Position numbers and translations under genes: made by a program. From UBA817 sp049889215 (lineage in GTDB: Bacteria > Margulisbacteria > Marinamargulisbacteria > UBA817), in contig JBMHDV010000026.1 in assembly GCA_049889215.1 (NCBI GenBank), positions 1 to 64,000 on the forward strand: a stretch of DNA of 64,000 nucleotides, in the 5' to 3' direction. Position 1 is the first letter of the stretch; every line of letters begins with the position of its first letter. This document shows, in pieces, positions 1 through 8,556 of this stretch. The notes below the pieces were generated by a model. That model saw nothing but the letters and a program-made list of their open reading frames with translations, was not told the origin of the DNA and searched no databases.

Positions 1-198
1 AAAATTTAGTAAAATATATGGAAAAAGCTGAGACTTTTTGAAATAATGATTGTTACAAAATTTAAAATTTACATTTGAATCCAAGCCAATTGATCGGTAC
101 TATTAAGTTACATACTCTTCAAACAATAGTCGTAACTTAATTATGCCTTTTCTTGACTGATGTTGAATGGTAAATAAAAAAAGAAGGAGTGCATAGCT
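1..198. other. leader region before nrdB; possible tail of an upstream gene
   Basis: One frame on the plus strand is open from base 3 to a TGA at 39-41 and could be the last dozen codons of a gene cut by the window edge, but this is too short to identify. Bases 42-178 show no gene or RNA. A TTGACT hexamer at 153-158 resembles a -35 box, but I see no convincing -10 at the right distance. Confidence 0.3.
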
Positions 199-1263
199 AT
201 GCCAGTAGGAAATAAAATGTTTCAGGGTGAATTCACTGAAGTGACTGAAATGAGTAATCAGAGCATCATCAATAAACGACGAATAATTAACGGATATGAT
301 GATGGATTGTTACAAGCATCTCCACTAAAACACCCTTGGGCGAGAGAGATCTTCAAAGGAATGCAAAAAAATAATTGGGTTGCTGAAGAAATTTCGTTCC
401 AAAAAGACAAAGAACAGTGGGAAAATAACGAATTAACAGAACAGGAAAAGAAATGTTTTTTAAGAGCGCTTGCATTTGCGTCTAACTTAGATGGCTTACT
501 AGTTAATTCTCTATCCGAGGTAATTAAGCCACATATTACATCGCCTGAGGTTGTATTGGCTGTTGCTCGTCAAATTTATGAAGAGTGCTTACACGTCGAT
601 AGCTATTCTTGCATGGTGGAAGCGGTTGGCTTAGATCCTGAAGAAATTTATGGTTTATACCGGAAAGATAAAGATTTATTTTACAAAAATAAACGTGTTT
701 TAGAGTCCATGTACAAAATTAATCGAGCTGACTTCTCAACGAAAACAGTTGAAGGTGCCAGAGAGTTCGTTGAAGCATGTACAACAAATTTAATATTCGA
801 AGGTATTTTCTTTTTCAGTGCATTCTTAGTGTTTTATAACTTCGGTCGTCATAACAAGATGCCTGGTAGTAAAGAGATGATTCAATTTATCAATAGAGAT
901 GAAGATCTTCACGTACGATTATTTGTAAATATTATTAATTCAATTAAAGAAGAGCAACCAGAAGTATGGACCGATGAACTAAAAGCAAAAATTCGTCAAA
1001 ATATCGTTGATGCTATTGAGATGGAAATCGAGTGGGGCATGTCGTGCATTGATGATGGTATTTTAGGGATCACACCTGTAATGCTAAAAGAATATATTCA
1101 GTTTATTGGAGATATGCGGTTAGAGGCAATCGGTTTGGGTAAAGAATTTAACTCAGCAAACCCATTTCCATGGTTGGATGACTTCACTCAAAATAATATG
1201 ATCGAGACAAATTTTTTCGAGGGTACTGTCCGAGAATATCAATCTGGAAGTCTTGAGTGGTAA
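199..1263 (+). CDS. nrdB: class I ribonucleotide reductase, small (beta/R2) subunit
   Basis: This 354-residue protein is the radical-carrying subunit that, with an NrdA large subunit, reduces ribonucleotides to deoxyribonucleotides. All six di-iron ligands expected for R2 can be placed: D98, E129, H132, E201, E235 and H238. The radical tyrosine is present as Y136 in ECLHVDSY, so it looks like a normal Fe-tyrosyl enzyme. The motif RDEDLH (233-238) is typical of the eukaryote-like R2 branch. The start is supported by AGAAGGAG at 181-188. A later Met (residue 18) is possible but has no better ribosome site. No nrdA lies downstream; the partner is upstream of the window or elsewhere. It is probably co-transcribed with the next small gene, since no terminator separates them. 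Confidence 0.95.
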   Translation: MPVGNKMFQGEFTEVTEMSNQSIINKRRIINGYDDGLLQASPLKHPWAREIFKGMQKNNWVAEEISFQKDKEQWENNELTEQEKKCFLRALAFASNLDGLLVNSLSEVIKPHITSPEVVLAVARQIYEECLHVDSYSCMVEAVGLDPEEIYGLYRKDKDLFYKNKRVLESMYKINRADFSTKTVEGAREFVEACTTNLIFEGIFFFSAFLVFYNFGRHNKMPGSKEMIQFINRDEDLHVRLFVNIINSIKEEQPEVWTDELKAKIRQNIVDAIEMEIEWGMSCIDDGILGITPVMLKEYIQFIGDMRLEAIGLGKEFNSANPFPWLDDFTQNNMIETNFFEGTVREYQSGSLEW

Positions 1264-1321
1264 AGTATTGTAATCAAGCTCAAACAGTGATATTATAAGC
1301 TCAAATATTGGAGGTAAAAAC

Positions 1322-1528
1322 ATGGCAATTGAATTTTACAATGTTAAGAAAAGAAAAAAAGTTACTATCAACGAATCTGAAATTAAAAAGGTTGAGTACA
1401 AAAGAGAAACTACTAAAGGTACTCAAGTACGTTACGCTTTCAGAGCACAAGACGATGACGGTACAAACTTAACAAAGTTCGTAAGCAAGGCTGACTACGA
1501 CAAAGTAGACGCACCAGTAGCTGCTTAA
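1322..1528 (+). CDS. small basic-acidic hypothetical protein, 68 residues
   Basis: I do not recognise a named function. The protein is 68 residues, highly charged and soluble, with no signal peptide or membrane segment. It has a lysine/arginine-rich N-terminal half, an acidic DDDG turn and an alanine-rich tail. A strong GGAGG at 1310-1314, 7 nt before ATG, and a perfect terminator right behind it suggest an abundantly translated real gene. Codon use (GTA, GAC, TAC, AAC, GCA, GCT) looks cleaner than in its neighbours, which also fits high expression. Small nucleic-acid-binding proteins have this composition, but that is only a suggestion. Confidence 0.75.
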   Translation: MAIEFYNVKKRKKVTINESEIKKVEYKRETTKGTQVRYAFRAQDDDGTNLTKFVSKADYDKVDAPVAA

Positions 1529-1555
1529 TTATAGTAAACTTTTAAAATTTAAAGG

Positions 1556-1582
1556 GCCCCTATTTTTAGGGGCTTTTTTTTT
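1556..1582 (+). terminator. rho-independent terminator after the 68-residue gene
   Basis: The arms GCCCCTA (1556-1562) and TAGGGGC (1567-1573) pair perfectly around a TTTT loop. A run of nine T follows (1574-1582). The next base is the A of the lpxC start codon, so the terminator occupies the whole leader of lpxC. The GGGG in its 3' arm is the only Shine-Dalgarno-like sequence before lpxC. Confidence 0.9.
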
Positions 1583-2386
1583 ATGAATACATTATCAAAT
1601 GAAGTAAAAATAAAAGGAATTGGTATTCATTCGGGACAAGAGGTAGAAATGTTATTATGCCCATCCTCTCAAAATGGAATACATTTTAATTTTCGTAATA
1701 GCACTATTCCAGTAAATTTAAGCACGGTTGCGACTAACCATATTCGATCAACGCAACTGACATCTAATGGAGCGGTTATACAAACCCCAGAACATCTACT
1801 ATCGGCGTGTTACGCATTAGAGCTCACTAATATTGATATTTACTTATCTGAATCTGAAGTGCCGATACTTGATGGCAGTTCCATCAATTTTTTAGAGTAT
1901 TTAAAACCAGCCGTAATATCTTTGAATAAAAAATCACCTAATTTTGTTTTAACAAAAGACGTTCATTTTGAATATAACGGTTCTTATTATTTTGCTTCTC
2001 CAGCAGATCACTATTTAATCAATGCTGTAATTTCTTATCCGGCACATTGGGTAAAAACAATGTCATTTCATTATACGCATTCATATGAGAACTATAAAAG
2101 CCACATAGCACCTGCACGAACATACGGTTTTACCCATGAAATAGAAATTCTGAAGAAAAATAATTTAGCAAAAGGTGGAAGTTTGGACAATGCATTGGTG
2201 ATAGGGGATGAAGACTATGTTAATCATCCTCGATTTAATGATGAACTAGTTCGACATAAAATACTCGACTTTATTGGAGATATGGCAATACTTAACCAAC
2301 CGTTTCTAGGGGCATTTACGATAATAAAACCATCTCACCAAGGGAATATTGAGTTTTTAAAGCTTTTGGTTAATGAGTTTAGCTAA
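1583..2386 (+). CDS. lpxC: UDP-3-O-acyl-N-acetylglucosamine deacetylase
   Basis: LpxC is the zinc deacetylase that commits UDP-acyl-GlcNAc to lipid A synthesis in the cytoplasm, so the cell should have LPS. The protein is 267 residues, slightly short for the family (about 280-305) but with all landmarks: GIGIHSG (12-18), TPEHLLSA with zinc ligand H71, VPILDGSS, ARTYGF, GSLDNALVIG, and RHKILDFIGD giving zinc ligands H225 and D229. Near the end, PSHQGN supplies the catalytic histidine H252. The start codon directly follows the T tract of a terminator, so expression must come from read-through or an unrecognised start site. The 3' end overlaps the convergent gene by 4 bp. Confidence 0.93.
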   Translation: MNTLSNEVKIKGIGIHSGQEVEMLLCPSSQNGIHFNFRNSTIPVNLSTVATNHIRSTQLTSNGAVIQTPEHLLSACYALELTNIDIYLSESEVPILDGSSINFLEYLKPAVISLNKKSPNFVLTKDVHFEYNGSYYFASPADHYLINAVISYPAHWVKTMSFHYTHSYENYKSHIAPARTYGFTHEIEILKKNNLAKGGSLDNALVIGDEDYVNHPRFNDELVRHKILDFIGDMAILNQPFLGAFTIIKPSHQGNIEFLKLLVNEFS

Positions 2387-2730
2387 CTAAGTTTATTTTT
2401 CATTAAACGATCAGCTATTTTCATGGCTGAGTCTTTTTTTTCTTCGTCGTTAACAATCATTTCTTTTAAAACCTCAATTAACTTTGCATCTTTATCAGAA
2501 ATATCTTTCCCAACAATCCCTTCAAGTTTAAGCGCCAGAACAATTAAAGCGGAAACAATTTTACTTTCGTCTTTACCAAGATGAGGAAGCACATTTTGTA
2601 ATGTCTCAATAAACTTTTTATGAAGTTCTTGTTTTCGAGGTAGTAGGCCAGAACTTGTTATTTCTGGATCTGTTGCAATATCATAGGCGGATTCTTCTGA
2701 TGGTGAGTGTGAATCAAGTTGATTACTCAT
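2383..2730 (-). CDS. hypothetical protein, 115 residues, end of the glyA operon
   Basis: No family is recognised. It is a soluble, mostly helical, acidic protein with a disordered Ser/Glu-rich first 25 residues and no signal peptide. The central part resembles a helical bundle with the hydrophobic stretch IVSALIVLALKLEGIVG, too polar at its edges to be a clear membrane helix. It overlaps the upstream arsR-type gene by 4 bp (ATGA-type junction), which indicates translational coupling. It is the last gene of the minus-strand operon. Confidence 0.6.
   Translation of the reverse strand: MSNQLDSHSPSEESAYDIATDPEITSSGLLPRKQELHKKFIETLQNVLPHLGKDESKIVSALIVLALKLEGIVGKDISDKDAKLIEVLKEMIVNDEEKKDSAMKIADRLMKNKLS
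2411..2441 (+). terminator. rho-independent terminator for lpxC inside the opposing gene
   Basis: TCAGCTAT (2411-2418) pairs with ATGGCTGA (2423-2430), one G-U pair included, around a TTTC loop, and T8 follows at 2434-2441. It lies 25 bp past the lpxC stop but inside the coding sequence of the convergent minus-strand gene. Confidence 0.7.
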
Positions 2731-2999
2731 CGAGCAATCTCATCTTTAAATGATTCTATGGATGATAAAAAAGATGTGTGGTTGATTGAGTAGTATACAT
2801 TACGACCTTTTTTTCGTGCTTTTGTTATTCCTGCTCGTCGTAAAGTATTTAAATGATGAGAGGTTGTGGATTGTTCTAGAAAAAAATGTTTTTCAACGTC
2901 TTGAGCGCACATCTCCTCATTTTTAATTAGTAATTGTATAATCTTTAAGCGATCTTCGTTAGCCAGTGCTTTAAATAAACCAATATAGTCATTATTCAT
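2727..2999 (-). CDS. ArsR-family winged-helix transcriptional regulator
   Basis: The 90-residue protein is a compact ArsR/SmtB-type repressor: LANEDRLKIIQLL at the start, a recognition region STTSHHLNTLRRAGI, and a wing KARKKGRNVYYSIN. A single cysteine (in MCAQDVE) lies where some family members bind metal, but no full metal site is evident, so the signal is unknown. It overlaps serS upstream by 8 bp and the 115-residue gene downstream by 4 bp. It may autoregulate this operon or act elsewhere. Confidence 0.88.
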   Translation of the reverse strand: MNNDYIGLFKALANEDRLKIIQLLIKNEEMCAQDVEKHFFLEQSTTSHHLNTLRRAGITKARKKGRNVYYSINHTSFLSSIESFKDEIAR

Positions 3000-4242
3000 A
3001 ATTTATTTCCTCCATCCCCATATATTGATGCAATGGTTCAGGTAGTTGTATTATACCAGATTCATCTTGAAAGTTTTCAAGAATTGCCGCAATTGTGCGA
3101 CCCACCGCAAGACCAGAGCCATTCAATGTATGCACATAATGAATGTCGCCATTATTGTCTCTATATCTTATTTTCGATCGTCTTGCTTGAAAATCAAGGA
3201 AATTAGAGCATGAAGATATTTCACGGTATTCATTTTGAGATGGAAGCCATACTTCAATATCGTATGTTTTCGATGAAGAAAACCCAATGTCACCACTGCA
3301 TAATTCTACAACTCGATACGGGAGTTTCAGTATTTTTAGGATTTTTTCAGCATGAGATAATAGCTCCAATAGGTAGCGATTTGATGTTTCTGGTGTTACA
3401 AACTGAACTAGCTCAACTTTGTTGAATTGATGTAATCGAATAAGGCCTTTCATATCCTTACCATAACTTCCTGCTTCTTTTCGAAAGCACTGTGTAAACG
3501 CACAATATTTTTTGGGCAGATCAGATTCAGTCAGTATTTCATCATAATGAAAATTCGTAAGTTGAACTTCTGCAGTAGGGCTCAACCAATGGTCGTCCGA
3601 TAATTGATATTGATCATCACTAAATTTTGGTAATTGACCAGTTCCTCGCAATGATTGTGTATTAATAATTACTGGTGGTGACATTTCATAGTATCCAAAT
3701 GATTGAACATGTGTATCAATCATAAGGTTTGCAACAGCTCGTTCAAGTTTTGCACCAATCCCTTTAAAGATGGCAAAGCGTGATCCAGAAATTTTAGTCG
3801 CTCGTTCAAAATCAATCAGGTTCAATTGTGTAGCTAGCTCATCATGTGCTTTTGGTTTGAAGTTAAATGTTGTTGGAGTCCCCTCTGTGCGAATGATTTT
3901 ATTCGCTGTTTCATCCTGACCAATGGGGGCATCAGATTGGATAATATTTGGAATTTCAAATGATAAAGTGGTTAGCTGATCCTTAATTTCAGAAACCTCA
4001 TTTTGTAAATTTTTGAGTTCTGCAGATAATTGGGAAAGTTTTTCCCGCTCCTCATCAGATGGTTTTCCTTTTGGAACAGATTTATTACGTAATGCTTGTA
4101 GCTCCTCAAGCTCTTGCTGTTTTTTCCGCCATAAAGTATCCAAGTCTTTTAATTCTTTAAACGTTGTTGTATTTACACCTCGGTTGATTAGAGAATGTTC
4201 AATAATATCGGGAGTATCTCTTAATATCTTAGGGTTAATCAT
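2992..4242 (-). CDS. serS: seryl-tRNA synthetase
   Basis: This class II aminoacyl-tRNA synthetase (416 residues) charges tRNA-Ser. The N-terminal about 100 residues form the long antiparallel coiled coil that reads the tRNA variable arm (KKQQELEELQALRNKSV onward). Motif 2 is FRKEAGSYGKDMKGLIRLHQ and motif 3 is NGSGLAVGRTIAAILENF. Length is normal. The start ATG overlaps the end of pheA by 8 bp, so it is translated as part of the glyA-pheA-serS-arsR operon. Confidence 0.95.
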   Translation of the reverse strand: MINPKILRDTPDIIEHSLINRGVNTTTFKELKDLDTLWRKKQQELEELQALRNKSVPKGKPSDEEREKLSQLSAELKNLQNEVSEIKDQLTTLSFEIPNIIQSDAPIGQDETANKIIRTEGTPTTFNFKPKAHDELATQLNLIDFERATKISGSRFAIFKGIGAKLERAVANLMIDTHVQSFGYYEMSPPVIINTQSLRGTGQLPKFSDDQYQLSDDHWLSPTAEVQLTNFHYDEILTESDLPKKYCAFTQCFRKEAGSYGKDMKGLIRLHQFNKVELVQFVTPETSNRYLLELLSHAEKILKILKLPYRVVELCSGDIGFSSSKTYDIEVWLPSQNEYREISSCSNFLDFQARRSKIRYRDNNGDIHYVHTLNGSGLAVGRTIAAILENFQDESGIIQLPEPLHQYMGMEEINYE

Positions 4243-5089
4243 CTAAATCTTGACTCCTATAATAGCCTAGCTCTTTAAAAAATAAGCATTTCCTTTTTAC
4301 TTGGGATAATAAATCAATACTTGATAGTGTAGCTGAATCTATAGAAAATTCAATAAAGAAAACATAAGCACCTACCTCAGATTTTTTTGGGCGTGACAAA
4401 ATTTTTGTTAAGTTAATATTGGCCACTTTAAATAATTCTAAAACTGATAATAAGCTGCCTGGTTTATCTTTCGGTGTTGAAAATGCAATTAGTCCATGTT
4501 GAATTTCCTGTGAATTCGTATACTTTGACTTTTGGATTAAGCAAAATTGTGTCTTATTATGCTTTTGATCATGAATGCTTTTTTCTCGAATATGAATTGG
4601 AAAAAAGTCAACAATGCCATGATGTCCTATAATTACAGTCGATTCGCGGGGGAGTTGCAAGGCATCTACAAGTGGGATAGCCCCAGCTGTTGAAGATGAA
4701 TGATGAAATTTTGCGTGTGGGCAATTATGTTTTATAAATGTAAAGCATTGAGCAATAGCATGAGGCATTGAGACAATATGTTTGACCTGATCTAACTTTA
4801 TATCACGACTAAAACTCAATAAGCTCTGCTGAATTGGCATATCAAACACATGAGAAATTTCACACTCAGGATGATTAATAAGCCCATCCAATACACGATT
4901 AACAGGACCTTCAATCGAATTTTCTAAAGGAGAGAAAATGGCGTCAACGGTTTGATCATCAAGGGCATCAAACAATCGATCCAATGACTGAAATTCAACA
5001 AGTTCCCATGCACTTTTAAGTTGCTCATTCGCTTTTTTGCAAGCAAAATGAGTAAATGTTCCCTGAGGACCAAGAAATCCAATTCGCAT
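4235..5089 (-). CDS. pheA: prephenate dehydratase with ACT domain
   Basis: It converts prephenate to phenylpyruvate in phenylalanine synthesis. The protein is monofunctional, with no chorismate mutase domain. The dehydratase domain (about 1-185) has IGFLGPQGTFT and NSIEGPVNRVLDGL, and STAGAIPL (about 133-140). The ACT domain (about 198-284) has DKPGSLLSVLELF and LSRP, the usual phenylalanine-binding signatures. The conserved TRF catalytic triplet reads T180-Q181-F182, an Arg to Gln change. I chose the ATG at 5089 over the TTG three bases earlier, because it overlaps the glyA stop as TGATG and gives the expected MRIGFLG start (284 residues). Confidence 0.9.
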   Translation of the reverse strand: MRIGFLGPQGTFTHFACKKANEQLKSAWELVEFQSLDRLFDALDDQTVDAIFSPLENSIEGPVNRVLDGLINHPECEISHVFDMPIQQSLLSFSRDIKLDQVKHIVSMPHAIAQCFTFIKHNCPHAKFHHSSSTAGAIPLVDALQLPRESTVIIGHHGIVDFFPIHIREKSIHDQKHNKTQFCLIQKSKYTNSQEIQHGLIAFSTPKDKPGSLLSVLELFKVANINLTKILSRPKKSEVGAYVFFIEFSIDSATLSSIDLLSQVKRKCLFFKELGYYRSQDLDD

Positions 5090-6357
5090 CAAAGTGACGG
5101 ATATAATGGGAATTCAGCACAAAGATCGGTAACCATTTGACGAGCTTTTGCCAATGTCGCGCTATCCTCGTGGTTTGATAAAACTAGATTAACAATATCA
5201 ACAATTGTTTCAAATTCAGTTTCTTTAAATCCTCTGGATGTAGCAGCAGGTGTTCCAAAGCGAAGACCAGATGTAACAAAAGGACTTTCTGTGTCAAATG
5301 GAACAGCATTTTTATTGGCTGTTACACCAATGTCATCCAATACTTTTTCAGCAACTTTTCCTGTTAGGTTTTTATTTCGAAGATCCACTAAGTTTAAGTG
5401 ATTATCTGATCCACCAGTTAATACTTTAAAATCATACTTATTAAATTGTTTTGCCATTGCTTGTGCATTAGCAACCACTTGAGCTTGATATGTTTTGAAT
5501 GATGGATCAAGTGCCTGTTTGAAAGAAATGGCTTTTGCTGCAATAACATGCATTAATGGACCACCTTGATTTCCAGGAAAAACAGATTTGTTAAATTGCT
5601 TAGCTAGGTCCTCGTTATTCGTGAGTATTATACCACCACGTGGTCCTCTGAGTGATTTATGGGTCGTTGAAGTTACAACATCTGCATGCGGAACTGGTGA
5701 TGGGTGATGACCACTAGCCACAAGGCCTGCGATATGAGCCATATCAACCATAAAATAAGCACCAACAGATTTTGCAATTTTTCCAATGCGTTCAAAATCA
5801 ATAATTCGTGGATAAGCGGAAGCTCCACCAATAATTAATTTTGGCTTTTTTTCTTTTGCAAGGCGTTCAAGCTCCTCATAGTCTAAAAGTTCAGTTTCTT
5901 TATTTATTCCATAAGAAACTACATTGTAAAACTTACCAGAAAAATTTACAGGTGAGCCATGAGTCAAATGCCCGCCATGAGATAAATCCATCCCCATAAT
6001 GGTATCCCCTGGCTCCAATAACGCTGTAAAGACTGCAACATTTGCTTGTGCACCTGAATGAGGTTGTACATTTGCAAATTTAGATCCAAAAACCTTGCAC
6101 ACACGATCAATGGCAAGCCGTTCAACTTCGTCAACATGCTCACAACCGCCATAATAACGTTTACCCGGTAAGCCCTCAGCATATTTATTGGTTAGGCATG
6201 AACCTTGAGCTTGCATAACCGCTTCTGATGTAAAGTTTTCAGATGCAATTAACTCAATGCTGGTTTGCTGACGATTTAATTCTTTACGAATAACGTCATA
6301 AACGTCTTTATCAACGTCTTCAACGTGGTTTAAATGGTTATGTGTAGTCAATGTCAT
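5089..6357 (-). CDS. glyA: serine hydroxymethyltransferase
   Basis: GlyA is the PLP enzyme that interconverts serine and glycine while charging tetrahydrofolate with a one-carbon unit. The 422-residue protein has the PLP lysine K234 in [14 protein letters not shown], the PLP-contacting VDMAHIAG (204-211) and the N-terminal [10 protein letters not shown]. An upstream ATG at 6384 exists, but GGAG lies 7 nt before the ATG at 6357, which fixes the start there. It heads an operon that continues with pheA and serS. Its placement with serS, at the other end of serine use, fits a serine/aromatic supply operon. Confidence 0.96.
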   Translation of the reverse strand: MTLTTHNHLNHVEDVDKDVYDVIRKELNRQQTSIELIASENFTSEAVMQAQGSCLTNKYAEGLPGKRYYGGCEHVDEVERLAIDRVCKVFGSKFANVQPHSGAQANVAVFTALLEPGDTIMGMDLSHGGHLTHGSPVNFSGKFYNVVSYGINKETELLDYEELERLAKEKKPKLIIGGASAYPRIIDFERIGKIAKSVGAYFMVDMAHIAGLVASGHHPSPVPHADVVTSTTHKSLRGPRGGIILTNNEDLAKQFNKSVFPGNQGGPLMHVIAAKAISFKQALDPSFKTYQAQVVANAQAMAKQFNKYDFKVLTGGSDNHLNLVDLRNKNLTGKVAEKVLDDIGVTANKNAVPFDTESPFVTSGLRFGTPAATSRGFKETEFETIVDIVNLVLSNHEDSATLAKARQMVTDLCAEFPLYPSL

Positions 6358-6389
6358 GTAAAATCTCCAATAAATTATGATCAATAATT

Positions 6390-6419
6390 ATTTTATTATG
6401 TAACGTAATATTAGCTCAA
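6390..6419 (-). promoter_or_regulatory. sigma-70-like promoter for glyA operon
   Basis: Read on the minus strand, TTGAGC (6419-6414), an 18-base spacer and TAAAAT (6395-6390) precede glyA. The predicted RNA would have a leader of about 25 nt that includes the GGAG ribosome site. Prediction only. Confidence 0.5.
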
Positions 6420-6488
6420 TTTTAGTATTTTCAGCAAGACTCATATCAATATTTTAGTTAGCTGAATTAAAACTATTAACATTAGTAT

Positions 6489-6518
6489 TTGTGGGCAATG
6501 TCAAACAATGATTAAATA
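6489..6518 (+). promoter_or_regulatory. candidate promoter giving a leaderless trpS mRNA
   Basis: TTGTGG (6489-6494), an 18-base spacer and TAAATA (6513-6518) end 5 nt before the trpS ATG. There is no Shine-Dalgarno at a usable distance; the nearby AAGGT touches the start codon. The hexamers are weak matches. Confidence 0.35.
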
Positions 6519-6523
6519 AAGGT

Positions 6524-7528
6524 ATGTCAACGCCAATTTATCTTACTGGCATAAAGCCTACAGGCGAACCTCATCTAGGAAACTATTTGGGGGCAATTAA
6601 ACCTGCAATAGAACTTGTGAAAAATCACGCTTCAAGTATCAATTATTTTTTTATTGCAGATTACCATGCACTTACGACAATTAAAGACCCTAAAGTAATG
6701 AAAAATTATCGTTATCATGTTGCAGCAACTTGGTTATCTTTTTTTGAAAATTTAGATAATTGTTGCTTTTATTTCCAATCAGATGTCCCTCAAATCTTTG
6801 AGTTATATTGGATATTAAGTTGCTTTTGTCCAAAAGGTCTTCTAAATCGTGCGCATGCATACAAATCTATCGTTGGTAAAAACATTGAAGCAAATCATGA
6901 TCCTGATAAAAACATTAATCATGGATTATTCTCTTATCCTGTATTAATGGCCGCAGATATTCTGTTGTTTGAAGCAACACACATTCCAATAGGTGCAGAT
7001 CAAAAGCAGCATGTTGAAATAGCCATTGAGATAGTTAAAGGATTAAATCGATTTCTTTCGGTTAAAATCCCTCTTCCAAAACCAATTATTCAAGAGAATG
7101 CTGAATTAATTATTGGCATAGATGGACAGAAAATGAGCAAGAATTATAACAATACATTGCCTATTTTTGCAGATGAAAAAGACCTAAAAAAACGCATTGG
7201 GAAAATAAGTACAAGTTCAATTCCTATGGGGCAACCTTTGGATGATAAATCATGCAATGTGTTTAAGCTATCATCTTATTTAATGTCTATTAATGAATTA
7301 AGTAATTTAAAAAGCAAATACCAATCTGGCGCTATTGGGTATGGCCATGCTAAAGCAGAATTACTCGCCACATTCCAATCTTATTTTCATAATCAAAAGC
7401 AACGTTTTGAGAGCTTTTTGTCGGATCCCATAACATTAGAGCATCAATTATCAAAATCAAGTAATGCGTTAAAAGAAAAAGCAACCCAACGCTTGGCTAG
7501 CATAAAAAAGGATCTTGGTTTCTTATGA
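6524..7528 (+). CDS. trpS: tryptophanyl-tRNA synthetase
   Basis: This class Ic synthetase (334 residues) charges tRNA-Trp. The ATP-binding HIGH-equivalent is seen as PTGEPHLGNYLGA near the N terminus, IPIGADQKQHVE in the Rossmann domain, and the KMSKS loop as GQKMSKNYNN. Length is normal for the bacterial enzyme. It ends by overlapping the glycan initiator gene by 4 bp, so the two are translationally coupled. It starts without a clear Shine-Dalgarno sequence. Confidence 0.95.
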   Translation: MSTPIYLTGIKPTGEPHLGNYLGAIKPAIELVKNHASSINYFFIADYHALTTIKDPKVMKNYRYHVAATWLSFFENLDNCCFYFQSDVPQIFELYWILSCFCPKGLLNRAHAYKSIVGKNIEANHDPDKNINHGLFSYPVLMAADILLFEATHIPIGADQKQHVEIAIEIVKGLNRFLSVKIPLPKPIIQENAELIIGIDGQKMSKNYNNTLPIFADEKDLKKRIGKISTSSIPMGQPLDDKSCNVFKLSSYLMSINELSNLKSKYQSGAIGYGHAKAELLATFQSYFHNQKQRFESFLSDPITLEHQLSKSSNALKEKATQRLASIKKDLGFL

Positions 7529-8556
7529 TAAGTACTTATCTGACATTGATGGTTATTAGTGCATGCACGATGTTTTTTGCGACAAAGTTGGCGATTTTTT
7601 TATCAAGAAAAATAAATTTTTATGATTTCCCATCAAAACGAAAGTCCCATCTAAAACCCACGCCAATATTAGGCGGTATGGCACTAATTATGACTATTTT
7701 AATTAATATTTTTATGTTTGCAAAATTTGAGCTTTCTCCATTTACAGTAGGTTTAGTTGGTTCAATTGGGATCTTTTTAATTGGTTTATGTGACGATAAA
7801 TTTAACATTCGTCCAATAACGAAGATTATTGGTCAGTCTGTCATTATAACTGGGCTATTTTTTCATGGAATTAAAATCGAATATATTGCACTGCCTATTA
7901 TCAGTGATCCGATATTTTTCAATCAAACTTGGTCATTTATTTTTACAATGATATGGCTATTAGTCATTATAAACATGTTTAATATTATTGATGGTATTGA
8001 TGGGCTTTCCACAGGTGTATCCTTTTTAACTGCAATAGTTTTATTTTTTGTTTCGTTAAGTGTATCTCCTCCATTAATTTCATTTTTACTGTGTATTATC
8101 ATTGGTGCAACTGGGATGTTTCTAAAGTTTAATTTCTATCCAGCAAAGATATTCTTAGGTGATTCTGGGGCGCTTTTGCTTGGGTACTTATTTGGGATTA
8201 TTTCAATACTTGGTGTATTAAAGTCAACAGTATCTATTTTGGTATTTGCATTTATTTTCGCAATCCCTTTAATGGATATTTGCTTAAGTATTGTTCGGCG
8301 ATTATTCAAAAGAAAAAATATATTCAATCCTGATTTGGAACATATTCATCATCAACTAACTCGCCGTGGACTATCTGTTCCTAAAGCAACGCTTATATTG
8401 TATTTTATTTCAGCTTTTTTCGGGATCATTGGTGTTGTTTCTGCCATAAATGGCAATGCCATAAAGCTTATCGGGGGTATTATTTTATTTGTTTTAGTTT
8501 GGTTATATTTTTCGATTCTTCAAATGTCAAAAAAACGATTTAAAAAGGAATTTTAG
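7525..8556 (+). CDS. undecaprenyl-phosphate sugar-1-phosphate transferase, WecA/TagO/MraY superfamily
   Basis: This polytopic inner-membrane enzyme (343 residues, about 10-11 hydrophobic segments) transfers a sugar-1-phosphate from a UDP-sugar to undecaprenyl phosphate and so primes a surface glycan. Diagnostic motifs: KRKSHLKPTPILGG, the aspartates of GLCDDKFNI, NMFNIIDGIDGLSTG, KIFLGDSGALLLGY and the cytosolic HIHHQLTRRG of the WecA/TagO branch (PNPT family), rather than MraY. The likely substrate is UDP-GlcNAc or a related HexNAc. It may start the polysaccharide exported by the genes at 46-49 kb, which is inference. Its 3' end overlaps the convergent ABC gene by 17 bp. Confidence 0.9.
   Translation: MISTYLTLMVISACTMFFATKLAIFLSRKINFYDFPSKRKSHLKPTPILGGMALIMTILINIFMFAKFELSPFTVGLVGSIGIFLIGLCDDKFNIRPITKIIGQSVIITGLFFHGIKIEYIALPIISDPIFFNQTWSFIFTMIWLLVIINMFNIIDGIDGLSTGVSFLTAIVLFFVSLSVSPPLISFLLCIIIGATGMFLKFNFYPAKIFLGDSGALLLGYLFGIISILGVLKSTVSILVFAFIFAIPLMDICLSIVRRLFKRKNIFNPDLEHIHHQLTRRGLSVPKATLILYFISAFFGIIGVVSAINGNAIKLIGGIILFVLVWLYFSILQMSKKRFKKEF

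Noticed and set aside
1..198. tRNA or NrdR-box search before nrdB
   Set aside because: No cloverleaf and no clear pair of NrdR boxes could be seen.
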